Shown: positions 6,110 through 13,071 of the stretch, one piece after another
Layout: the number at the start of each line of letters is the position of its first letter
How positions within the stretch are numbered: position 1 is the first letter of the stretch
NCBI GenBank assembly: GCA_905235315.1
Contig: CAJOLG010000025.1
Location: forward strand, 1-14,236
Reading direction: 5' to 3'
Origin: an uncultured Solobacterium sp.
GTDB lineage: Bacteria; Bacillota_I; Bacilli_A; Erysipelotrichales; Erysipelotrichaceae
Length of the DNA stretch: 14,236 nucleotides
The notes under the pieces: generated by a model
What the model saw: only the letters and a program-made list of their open reading frames with translations
The model's database searches: none
Told to the model about the DNA's origin: nothing
Translations under genes and position numbers: made by a program

Positions 6110-7567
6110 ATGGCTTCTAAGTATGATGATGTTGCTGCAAAGATCGTTGAACTGGTCGGCGGAAAAGACAATGTCGTTTCTCTCACACATTGTGTAACAA
6201 GACTTCGTTTCGTATTAAAAGACAGCAGCAAGGCTGATCAGAAGGCTTTATCTGAGACCCAGTATGTGATTAAGGTCCAGGAAGTTGGCAAGCAGCTGCA
6301 GGTCGTTGTCGGCAATAAGGTCGACGGTATCTATGATGCACTGGTCGAATCGCAGGGTGTTCTCGGCGGCGGTGAAGTGGATGCCAACGATGAAGCAGCC
6401 AACGGCAAGAAGGGTGTCCTGAACAGCCTGATGGATACGATCTCCGGGATCCTAGTTCCGACGCTGGGCGTTCTGACCGCTGCCGGTATCATCAAAGGTG
6501 TCGTTTCGTTCCTGGCGCTTGACAACATCGGTGTTCTTGATCCGACCAGCGGCTTATACATGCTGCTGATGGCGATCGGTGACGGCTTCTTCTATTTCCT
6601 GCCGATCATGTTAGGTTTTTCGGCTGCCCGCAAGTTCAGATGCAACGAATATGTCGGTGCTCTGATCGGTGCTGCCCTTGTCTATCCTTCAATGGTCAAC
6701 ATCGCGCAGACTTTACCGGTTGCCGGTACATTGTTTGAAGGCACGAAGTTTGCGATGACTTATTTCAATAAATTCCTGGGCATTCCGATCGTTATGCCGG
6801 GCGCCGGTTATACGTCAAGTGTTTTCCCGGTCATCGTTGCGACCTGGCTGGCTTCTAAGATCGAGAAGTGGTGCAAGGAACATATCAATGACAATCTGCG
6901 CGGCATCCTGACGCCGATCATCACACTGGTCGTTTCCGTTGTTGTTGCATATCTGGTCATCGGACCGGTCCTCAATACAGTCGCTGTCTGCATCCAGATC
7001 CTTGTTGAAGCACTGTTTAATATTCCAGTCGTTGGCGGCCTGATCGCCGGTGCGCTCTTAGGCGGCGGTTTCGGTGTCCTGGTCTTATTCGGTATGCACT
7101 GGGTTATCATTGGTCTGGCTCTGTCCCTGATCGCCCAGAACGGTTACGATTACATCATGGCCTGCGGCGGTATTGGCCCGATGGTCGGTATGTTCCAGGG
7201 TCTGGCGATCTGCTGGGCCTGCCGTAAGAACAAGAAAGTCAGAGACCTTGCCATTCCGGCAACGATCTCTCAGATCTGCGGTGTCGGTGAACCTCTGATG
7301 TATTCGATCCTGGTCCCGATCAAGAAGCTGTTTGCGATTAACATCTTAGGCGGCTGTGTCGGAGGTGCGATCATCGGTGCATTGAAGACGAAGATGTATA
7401 TGTTCGGCGGTTCCGGCCTCTTCGGTATCTTCAACTACGCCGGTGGCGGCAGTTCAGCTGACATTATCAAGTACTGCGTCGGTGTTGCGGCAGGCGGTCT
7501 GTTTGCGATCGTTGCGACTCTGATGGTCTATGATGACAATGAAGCAACACGCATCTTAGGCAAATAA
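6110..7567 (+). CDS. PTS sugar permease EIIBC, glucose/beta-glucoside superfamily
   Basis: A 485-residue fused EIIB-EIIC protein that imports and phosphorylates a sugar. The EIIB domain (about 1-85) has the phosphorylated cysteine, Cys28, in LTHCVTRLRF. After a linker (about 86-103) comes the EIIC channel domain (about 104-475), with many hydrophobic segments and the family's GxxEPLMYSILVPIKK-like loop (GVGEPLMYS). There is no C-terminal EIIA domain, so the protein must borrow an EIIA-Glc-type partner from elsewhere, as MurP, TreB and ScrA types do. The exact sugar cannot be read; the RpiR-type regulator and the tannase-like hydrolase in the same locus point to a glycoside, possibly acylated. 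An excellent ribosome site (AAGGAGG) precedes ATG 6110. The hydrolase gene begins 66 bases downstream with a hairpin between them. Confidence 0.93.
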   Translation: MASKYDDVAAKIVELVGGKDNVVSLTHCVTRLRFVLKDSSKADQKALSETQYVIKVQEVGKQLQVVVGNKVDGIYDALVESQGVLGGGEVDANDEAANGKKGVLNSLMDTISGILVPTLGVLTAAGIIKGVVSFLALDNIGVLDPTSGLYMLLMAIGDGFFYFLPIMLGFSAARKFRCNEYVGALIGAALVYPSMVNIAQTLPVAGTLFEGTKFAMTYFNKFLGIPIVMPGAGYTSSVFPVIVATWLASKIEKWCKEHINDNLRGILTPIITLVVSVVVAYLVIGPVLNTVAVCIQILVEALFNIPVVGGLIAGALLGGGFGVLVLFGMHWVIIGLALSLIAQNGYDYIMACGGIGPMVGMFQGLAICWACRKNKKVRDLAIPATISQICGVGEPLMYSILVPIKKLFAINILGGCVGGAIIGALKTKMYMFGGSGLFGIFNYAGGGSSADIIKYCVGVAAGGLFAIVATLMVYDDNEATRILGK

Positions 7568-7589
7568 GATAAAATAATAAAGTCCAAAA

Positions 7590-7613
7590 AAGGCAGAGCG
7601 GACGCTCTGCCTT
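7590..7613. terminator. Intercistronic hairpin between the PTS and hydrolase genes
   Basis: AAGGCAGAGC (7590-7599) pairs perfectly with GCTCTGCCTT (7604-7613), loop GGAC. On the + strand only two T bases follow, so it is at best a weak terminator. On the - strand it is followed by TTTTTT, a proper terminator context. It may protect or trim the upstream PTS transcript, reduce read-through into the hydrolase, or stop antisense transcription. Confidence 0.6.
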
Positions 7614-7633
7614 AAACATGAAAGGATGTGCAA

Positions 7634-9127
7634 ATGAAAGATGTATTGAGACTTGACCCACAGGCTTATACGGTCAGAACCTGCGAACTGGAAGGAAGAA
7701 AGATCACCTATCGGGAATACCGGGATCTGAAATACTGTAGTGATCCGCTCGACAGTATCCAGAGGATGAATCTGTTTATTCCGGAAGCTTATTATCATGG
7801 TGAAACGATCAGCGGCTATGACAAAAACAGTGCGCCGATCTTTATACCCAACACGGTGGGCGGCTATATGCCGGGCCCTGCCGATGAGCCGGGCATCGAT
7901 TCCCATAACGGTCAGATCAATTCGATCTTTCGGGCGCTGGAACATGGTTATGTCGTGGCTTCGGCCGGCGTAAGAGGAAGAACGTCCGGCAAGGTTTCAA
8001 AAGAATTCTTTGAAGGCAGTAAGGAAGGTACGCTTAGCGAGGCGACCGGACGGCTTGTCGGTCGGGCACCGGCGTTCATTGTCGACTATAAGGCAGCGAT
8101 CCGTTATCTGCGCCACAATCAGGATCAGATCTGCGGGGACACTGAGCGGATCGTGACAAACGGTACCAGTGCCGGTGGTGCTCTGTCAGCTTTGGCAGGT
8201 GCCAGCGGCAACAGCGAAGATTATTCTTCCTATCTTGAAATGATTGGCGCTGCGGATGAACGTGACGACATCTTTGCAGCTTCCTGTTACTGTCCGATTC
8301 ATAATCTGGAGAATGCCGATGCAGCCTATGAATGGCTGTTCAACGGAGTCAACGACTATCACCGCACGAAACATCAGCGCAGTGAGAACGGGATCATCCG
8401 GGTCCCGGATGAAGGAATGATGAGCGATGAACAGATCGCCTTATCGGCGAAGCTGAAGAAGCTGTTTTCTGCCTATCTGAATTCTCTGAAGCTGAAAGAT
8501 GAAAAAGGGAATGAACTGAAACTTGACGCGGATGGCGAAGGATCGTTCAAAGATTATTTAAAATCATTCATCGTCGCTTCAGCGGATAAAGAGAACAAGA
8601 CGCATCAGATCTTCGATCATCTGAAATATCTGTATACGCCAGGCTCTGAGATCTTTGATCAGGAATATCTGGTGAAAAAGGGTGATACAGTCACAGACCT
8701 TGATTGGGACGCCTATATAAGAAAGATCACGCGTATGAAGGCCACACCGGCTTTCGATGCTCTGGAGATGAACTCGCCGGAGAACGAAGAATTTGGAGAT
8801 GAAAATACAGACGGGCGTCATTTCACTGATTTCTCTTTAGCTCATACCAGAATCGAAGGTGCACAAAAGGCAGATGAAAAGATGATTGCCATGATGAACC
8901 CAGTCTCATTCATCCTGAATGATCATCAATGGATCACGAAGAACTGGCGGATACGTCACGGCGCCTTTGACCGGGATACATCGCTGGCCATTCCGGCGAT
9001 TCTGGCGACTCTTTTGAAAAACAGAGGATTCAATGTCGACTTCGCACTGCCCTGGGGACTTCCGCACAGCGGTGATTACGATCTGGATGAACTGTTTGTC
9101 TGGATCGACGGACTTTGTAAAGAATGA
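7634..9127 (+). CDS. Tannase-like (subtype B) alpha/beta hydrolase, cytoplasmic
   Basis: A 497-residue serine esterase-type protein close to Lactobacillus plantarum tannase (469 residues), an enzyme that splits galloyl esters. The nucleophile Ser179 lies in TNGTSAGGALSALAG; Asp446 in IRHGAFDRDTSLAIPAILAT and His478 in PWGLPHSGDYDLDELF complete the triad. Their spacing of 32 residues equals that of Asp419 and His451 in the L. plantarum enzyme as I recall it. The N-terminal region has PNTVGGYMPG and ASAGVRGRTSGK, as in oxyanion-side loops of this group. There is no signal peptide, so it acts on an imported substrate. ATG 7634 is chosen because AAAGGA lies about 8 bases upstream; a GTG at 7628 is too near. 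Being behind the PTS gene, it probably deacylates the imported (phospho)glycoside. The true ester may be galloyl, another phenolic acyl or something else. Confidence 0.85.
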   Translation: MKDVLRLDPQAYTVRTCELEGRKITYREYRDLKYCSDPLDSIQRMNLFIPEAYYHGETISGYDKNSAPIFIPNTVGGYMPGPADEPGIDSHNGQINSIFRALEHGYVVASAGVRGRTSGKVSKEFFEGSKEGTLSEATGRLVGRAPAFIVDYKAAIRYLRHNQDQICGDTERIVTNGTSAGGALSALAGASGNSEDYSSYLEMIGAADERDDIFAASCYCPIHNLENADAAYEWLFNGVNDYHRTKHQRSENGIIRVPDEGMMSDEQIALSAKLKKLFSAYLNSLKLKDEKGNELKLDADGEGSFKDYLKSFIVASADKENKTHQIFDHLKYLYTPGSEIFDQEYLVKKGDTVTDLDWDAYIRKITRMKATPAFDALEMNSPENEEFGDENTDGRHFTDFSLAHTRIEGAQKADEKMIAMMNPVSFILNDHQWITKNWRIRHGAFDRDTSLAIPAILATLLKNRGFNVDFALPWGLPHSGDYDLDELFVWIDGLCKE

Positions 9128-9263
9128 CATCGGAGCTGAAAAAGACTGCGTGATCTTTTGGTCCGTAGTAGAACAGATGGCGGAAGCACCCTGGATCGTT
9201 CCGGATCTGTGCATGAAACGCATCTACGAACAGAAACAAAAGGCGCTTGAAAGCAGGAAATAA
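9126..9263 (+). pseudogene. Short coding-like fragment after the hydrolase, unrecognised
   Basis: One frame reads 45 residues, ending with SVVEQMAEAPWIVPDLCMKR and YEQKQKALESRK before TAA at 9261-9263. The composition is protein-like (aromatic and charged pattern) but no ribosome-bound start is seen: the frame enters from inside the hydrolase gene, GTG 9150 has no well-placed Shine-Dalgarno sequence, and ATG 9177 would give only 28 residues. A second frame begins ATGACATCGGAG at 9124 and stops after 9 codons, so a frameshift of a small gene is possible. A strong terminator follows at 9295, as expected after a former gene. I do not recognise the family. Confidence 0.4.
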
Positions 9264-9294
9264 AAAGACGGATCTGTTCAGATAATTATCCTTT

Positions 9295-9320
9295 AAGCTC
9301 TGTTCACACAGAGCTTTTTT
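9295..9320 (+). terminator. Rho-independent terminator of the PTS-hydrolase operon
   Basis: AAGCTCTG (9295-9302) pairs with CAGAGCTT (9309-9316), loop TTCACA, followed by TTTTTT (9315-9320). It closes the + strand sugar-utilisation operon. Confidence 0.88.
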
Positions 9321-9400
9321 ATATATTAAGAATTTCAATGCGTTCCGGCTGGCATCTTGGATACAGGGTACCGTCATGGTCAGGCAGGCATGCATTATGA

Positions 9401-9652
9401 AAAGTTCCTTGTTTTATACAGACAAATAAGAATGATAATAGTGATAAAAAATCGGCGATAAATGAAAGAGCTAAAGAAAGCATTATTGCATATTTGACCG
9501 ATAATCCGGAGGGAAAGACAAAGGATATTTCTGGCCATATTGGGTTGGGAGTATCCAGGACAAGAGATTACCTCAGAGAGCTTGTTGGTGAAGGAATAAT
9601 TGTTGCAGAAGGGACCAGCAACAAAGCAAGAACTTACAGGCTGAAAAGATAG
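9401..9652 (+). pseudogene. 3' remnant of an AlbA_2-type ATP-binding/winged-helix protein gene
   Basis: The frame is open from just after a TGA at 9398-9400 to TAG at 9650-9652, 83 codons, with no ATG in it. Its first residues (VPCFIQTNKNDNSDKKSA) resemble the end of the GHKL-like ATP-binding half and linker of AlbA_2/HATPase_c_4 proteins. The rest is their C-terminal winged helix: SIIAYLTDNPEGKTKDISGH, then SRTRDYLRELVGEGIIVAEG and a closing ARTYRLKR. Intact genes of this family encode proteins of several hundred residues, often on mobile or defence-associated DNA, so this is a broken relic. Nothing upstream in any frame continues it. Confidence 0.72.
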
Positions 9653-9668
9653 AGTGGCTACGTTATTC

Positions 9669-9722
9669 AATTTGATCATCAATAAGTAAAATGATCAAAT
9701 TAAGCCTCAAAATGATCAAATT
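9669..9722. repeat. Three copies of an ATGATCAAATT repeat around TGATCA
   Basis: AATTTGATCAT (9669-9679, inverted) and two direct copies of the 14-base AAAATGATCAAATT (9688-9701 and 9709-9722). The two direct copies are exactly 21 bases apart and the centres of the first two sites are 19 apart, so all three lie near the same face of the helix. No gene is seen in this stretch. Confidence 0.7.
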
Positions 9723-9750
9723 GAAAGATACAGATATGATTATTTCTGCC

Positions 9751-10054
9751 CTCTCGTGACTCGTGACCGGCTATAAGGGAATAACCGCCGCTCTGTTTTA
9801 ATAGGCTGTGGCAGGCAAAACAGGGCATTTGGCCACAAAGTGATAGTGAAGATTTTTGGTCACGAGTATTCGTGGCCACGGAAACGCTTGAAATCTCGTT
9901 GTTTTTTATATAGGAAACCCATTGCGACAGTTGATTTTCCTGTTGATGATACTTTGCACAGTAGGCTAACAAAAAGTAGTGATTTTGAAGCCGAAGCAGA
10001 TCATTCTTGCTGTAGTACGGTGAATAAGAGCTGGTCACGAAAAAAACACGAGAG
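9751..10054. mobile_element. MITE-like 304-base segment bounded by imperfect inverted repeats
   Basis: The left end CTCTCGTGACTCGTGACC (9751-9768) is the reverse complement of the right end GGTCACGA-CACGAGAG (10033-10040 and 10047-10054), apart from a differing spacer of 2 against 6 bases. Inside, GGTCACGA (9858-9865) and TCGTGGCC (9870-9877) make an 8-bp hairpin, and GGCCACAA (9831-9838) is a further variant, so the octamer GGYCACRA recurs about six times. No transposase is encoded and no target-site duplication is clear. It could be a non-autonomous transposon, a relic, or a structured array of protein binding sites. It is free of credible genes. Confidence 0.45.
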
Positions 10055-10118
10055 AGTCCCGAAACAAGCGAAAAGGCCGAAAAACAGCACCGTTTTTCAG
10101 CCCTCTTGCGAATAGAAA

Positions 10119-10280
10119 ATGCCAATTTTTAACGTTTTGCGGCCATTTGATATCCCGCAGATCGGCCCGGGCAGAGAGTGGGAGCAAGATGTTCTGAATT
10201 ACCTGATCGGAATTGACCGGCCGGAAGATATTCAGAAGATCTATCAGATCGCCAGGGCCTGGATCCATCCGGATGAGTGA
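10119..10280 (+). CDS. Small 53-residue protein or tail of a truncated gene, unrecognised
   Basis: The frame starts at ATG 10119, directly after a TAG at 10113-10115, and ends at TGA 10278-10280. The product is soluble and acidic, with a likely helical second half (GREWEQDVLNYLIGIDRPED, then IQKIYQIARAWIHPDE). The xxIxKIYxIAxxx ending resembles the last helix of several small regulatory or phage-type proteins, but I cannot assign a family. There is no Shine-Dalgarno sequence before the ATG, and the DNA just upstream is the repeat-rich region, so this may be the 3' end of a gene whose front was lost to an insertion. Codon choice (CCG, CGG, GCG-rich) looks like the flanking host genes. A strong terminator 44 bases downstream supports a real gene end. 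Confidence 0.5.
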   Translation: MPIFNVLRPFDIPQIGPGREWEQDVLNYLIGIDRPEDIQKIYQIARAWIHPDE

Positions 10281-10323
10281 GCCCATATTCCGCGGAACCG
10301 TCTGAAAGGCGTTCGAAAGCGAT

Positions 10324-10361
10324 AACCGGGATTTGAATGTTCAAATTCCGGTTTTGTTTTT
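10324..10361 (+). terminator. Rho-independent terminator after the small gene
   Basis: A 13-bp stem (10324-10336 with 10341-10353, one G-U pair) with loop ATGT, followed by TTGTTTTT. The T tract is on the + strand only. Confidence 0.88.
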
Positions 10362-10437
10362 ACGGCTTCTTCTTTCCGTTCTTCTAAGTGCGTCATATTC
10401 ATGCAATAATAAAACATATTTACGGAGGCCTTTTTGC

Positions 10438-12654
10438 ATGAAAAACCTGAGAAAAGCGATGTGGTTCCTGCCATTGATGACGCTCGTTCTGATGCCGTTC
10501 ACACCGGTAAAAGCAGAAGGCGAATATGATCTTTACGTTGGGGGCGTTCAGGTTACCGATGAAAATAAAGACGATATCCTTGGGGATGGAAAGGCCAGAT
10601 ACAATCCTGAAACCGAGACGCTCACTTTGGATAATCCGACTTTCAGCGAGGGTCTTGAGAGCGCGATCTATGCGAACAATCTTGATCTGAATATTGAAGG
10701 CAATGTTACTGCGACAGGCAAAAAATACGGGATCTATGTTGAAAATGGCTTTCTGACGATCAACAGCGGAACGATAAACGCAAAGGGAGAAATCGCCGTC
10801 AGCTGCACGAAACTGCAGATAAACGGAGGCACCACCACCGCCATCAACGTCCCGCAGGAAGAATCGAACGGGGTGGGTGTTTTTGCGCAGGACGGCATTT
10901 TGCTTTATGACGGCGAACTGACTGTTATCGCAGCCGCAAAAAGCGGAAAAGACTGCTACGGCGTTTTTGCGAAGAATGAATTTATCAGTGCCGGCGGAAC
11001 ATTAACGATAGAAGCCACAACAACAGGCAGCCCTCTGACACATGCGTATGGATTGTATTCCAGTTCGGTCAAGGTCAGCGGCGGGACGGTAACGGTGAAA
11101 GCGATAAATAAAGATTACGATGCCATGGCGATAGCCGGTGATTTCAATATGAGCGGCGGTGCAGTAACCGCTGATGCCGAAGCGACCTATGCCTACGGTG
11201 TCTACAATGATGTCTTCAGCGCTGAAAGCTTTACGTTGACCGGAGGGACATTAAATATTACCAGCAAGTCGGAAAAAGACGGTTCCGGAATTCATACGGA
11301 AAATACAGTGACCGTTACGGGCGGAGAACTTAACGTACAGTGTGAAGGAAAAAACTGTTCTGCTGTAAACGGGGAAGATGACATCACCATATCCGGCGGA
11401 ACGGTAACCCTCAACGCAAACGGGGAAAGAGCTTCCGCAATCAATGTCTGGACGTTTGGCGGCGGCAATAATACGATAGCCATTCAGGGCGGAGAGCTTA
11501 CGGCTGTCGCTTCCGGAACCGGTTCGTTTGGCATTTATACCAACAACCGGGCAACGATCGATGCGGGGACCGTAAACGCGAAAGGTGATTCATACGGTAT
11601 CTACAGCCAGGGCAGACTGACGGTCAATAACGGCACAACAAAGGTCACTGCCGACGGCGGTGAAAAAGCTGTTTATACAGATACTGCGATCGTTCTCGGT
11701 GACGCACTGGCTATTCAGGAACCCCAGAACGGAAAACTCAGCGACGATAAGAAAACGATCGTCAACAGCGGCGGAACCGTCAGCACGCATGCGGTAATCG
11801 TCAATAATTACAAATACACAATCACGGTAAACGAAAGCACAGGCGGTACCGTAAGCGCCGACAGAACCAGGGCGAATGACGGCGAAACCATTCATCTTAC
11901 GGTCGATCCGGAGGAAGATTGTGAACTGAGCATGCTTACGGTCAAAGATACGGAAGGAAATGATGTCCCGCTCGATGAAAACAACAGCTTCATCATGCCC
12001 GCCTCGGATGTTGCCGTGACGGCGGAATTCATCCGTTACTATACGGTCGATATTTCGGAGGAATCCGCCCGGTTTGTCGGGGCAGATCAGGAAAAAGCCG
12101 CGGCAGGTGATACCGTAAGCCTTACGCTGTATACCGTCGATAAATATGTCATCGACGGAATCCGGGTAACGGACGCGGAAGAAACTGTCATCGAAGTAGG
12201 AGAAGACAACACCTTCATCATGCCCGCTTCATCCGTTACGGTTATCGCTGATGTCACGAAACTGTGCACGATCACATTAGATCTTAACGGCGGTACTCTG
12301 AACGGCGAGACCGGTATCATCACCTCTGAATACAGAGAAGGTCAGGTGATCGTACTGCAGCGTCCGGAACGAAAAGGCTATACCTTTGATTACTGGGAAG
12401 GATCAAGATATAAGGCGGGTGCCGAGTATATCGTGGAAGAAGATCATACCTTCAAAGCGGTATGGAAAACGGACTCGAAACCGGATCCGGTTCCTGACAA
12501 TAAGAACAACCCCGGCAGCGGCCAGCCAATCCGGATTTACCGGATCCCCGACACCGGAGACCATCTGTACCGCACAGGATTCGCAGTCTTCACCGGTATC
12601 ATAGCCATAGAGGCAGTCTTATACGCTGCCGTGTCCCGCAGGAACAGGAAATAA
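10438..12654 (+). CDS. Secreted, cell-wall-anchored beta-helix-like surface protein with InlB-like repeats
   Basis: A 738-residue exported protein. It has a signal peptide (KNLRKAMWFLPLMTLVLMPF, cut likely after VKA near residue 26). Residues of about 30-450 consist of short glycine-rich strands of the type SGGTVTV and NSGTINAKG, which suggests a right-handed parallel beta-helix of the kind seen in polysaccharide-binding or adhesive proteins. Then follow two InlB-like bacterial repeats (about 460-530 and 534-605, each with a NxFIMPAS motif), a Listeria-Bacteroides (Flg_new) repeat (about 610-680, LDLNGGT and GYTFDYW), a proline-rich stalk, and a sortase signal: IPDTG (703-707), a membrane helix (about 712-730) and the tail RRNRK. 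The motif differs from LPxTG in its first residue. ATG 10438 has GGAGG 9 bases upstream; the longer frame to 10333 would bury the signal peptide. It stands alone between terminators. The ligand is unknown. Confidence 0.85.
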   Translation: MKNLRKAMWFLPLMTLVLMPFTPVKAEGEYDLYVGGVQVTDENKDDILGDGKARYNPETETLTLDNPTFSEGLESAIYANNLDLNIEGNVTATGKKYGIYVENGFLTINSGTINAKGEIAVSCTKLQINGGTTTAINVPQEESNGVGVFAQDGILLYDGELTVIAAAKSGKDCYGVFAKNEFISAGGTLTIEATTTGSPLTHAYGLYSSSVKVSGGTVTVKAINKDYDAMAIAGDFNMSGGAVTADAEATYAYGVYNDVFSAESFTLTGGTLNITSKSEKDGSGIHTENTVTVTGGELNVQCEGKNCSAVNGEDDITISGGTVTLNANGERASAINVWTFGGGNNTIAIQGGELTAVASGTGSFGIYTNNRATIDAGTVNAKGDSYGIYSQGRLTVNNGTTKVTADGGEKAVYTDTAIVLGDALAIQEPQNGKLSDDKKTIVNSGGTVSTHAVIVNNYKYTITVNESTGGTVSADRTRANDGETIHLTVDPEEDCELSMLTVKDTEGNDVPLDENNSFIMPASDVAVTAEFIRYYTVDISEESARFVGADQEKAAAGDTVSLTLYTVDKYVIDGIRVTDAEETVIEVGEDNTFIMPASSVTVIADVTKLCTITLDLNGGTLNGETGIITSEYREGQVIVLQRPERKGYTFDYWEGSRYKAGAEYIVEEDHTFKAVWKTDSKPDPVPDNKNNPGSGQPIRIYRIPDTGDHLYRTGFAVFTGIIAIEAVLYAAVSRRNRK

Positions 12655-12695
12655 GCGGGCGCTTCAAAAACTTCCGAAGATTCAAAACAGACAAC

Positions 12696-12725
12696 ATCCA
12701 GGTGGTATTTCACACCTGGATTTTT
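12696..12725 (+). terminator. Rho-independent terminator of the surface protein gene
   Basis: ATCCAGGTG (12696-12704) pairs perfectly with CACCTGGAT (12713-12721), loop of 8, followed by TTTTT (12721-12725). Confidence 0.88.
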
Positions 12726-12789
12726 CATGATCCGTGAGGAGGATCCAATACGCGGCAGGCAGGAGATCCTTTCTGCCGGCCGTTCAGGA

Positions 12790-12836
12790 TTGATATCTTC
12801 ACACGTTTACAGTATGATAAGTTATACAAATCATAC
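12790..12836 (+). promoter_or_regulatory. Promoter and overlapping inverted repeat of the AbrB-glycosyltransferase operon
   Basis: TTGATA (12790-12795) and TATGAT (12813-12818) are 17 bases apart, each one base off consensus. The -10 box lies in the left arm of a perfect 7-bp inverted repeat, GTATGAT (12812-12818) and ATCATAC (12830-12836), with a spacer of 11 bases that holds a further GTTATAC half-match. A repressor such as the AbrB-type product of the first gene could bind here and block the promoter. Confidence 0.6.
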
Positions 12837-12852
12837 TTTGGAGGGCAAACCA

Positions 12853-13071
12853 ATGAACGGACCGGAAGGAAAATATGCATGGACGGCTACTGTCGGCGAA
12901 AAAGGGCAGATCGTAATACCGAAGCAGGCAAGGGATATCTTCGGAATCAAACCTGGGGATACACTGCTTCTGCTTGGCGATGAGAAGCGTGGAATCGCTA
13001 TTCCCCCGAAGGGCGCGTTTGCGGAGCTGTTCGGCATTGCATTTCAGAACGAGGAAGAGAATGAAGAATGA
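12853..13071 (+). CDS. AbrB/MazE/SpoVT-type small DNA-binding regulator
   Basis: A 72-residue protein with the swapped-hairpin AbrB fold at about residues 10-50: TATVGEKGQIVIPKQARDIF and IKPGDTLLLLGDEKRGIAI are the usual GQIxIPxxxR and GxKPGDxL motifs. The C-terminus is short and acidic (EEENEE). ATG 12853 follows TTGGAGGG by 8 bases; the frame is open further upstream to 12727 but lacks a ribosome site there. Its TGA overlaps the ATG of the glycosyltransferase by four bases (ATGA), so translation is coupled. MazE antitoxins share this fold, but no MazF-like toxin follows; a local transcription regulator, probably of its own operon, is the better reading. Confidence 0.88.
   Translation: MNGPEGKYAWTATVGEKGQIVIPKQARDIFGIKPGDTLLLLGDEKRGIAIPPKGAFAELFGIAFQNEEENEE

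Noticed and set aside
9669..10054. CRISPR-like array
   Set aside because: Repeats are short (8-14 bases), occur in both orientations and have irregular spacing, and no cas gene is present.
9700..10125. Open - strand frame of 141 codons across the repeat region
   Set aside because: It starts with TTG without a ribosome site, spans the inverted-repeat ends and the TGATCA repeats, and shows no domain I recognise. Its openness is probably chance.
10333..10437. Upstream extension of the surface protein start
   Set aside because: It would overlap the terminator at 10324-10361 and place 35 residues before the signal peptide; ATG 10438 has GGAGG upstream.
12853..13071. MazE antitoxin of a toxin-antitoxin pair
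   Set aside because: The fold fits, but the next gene is a glycosyltransferase and no MazF-like ORF lies nearby.
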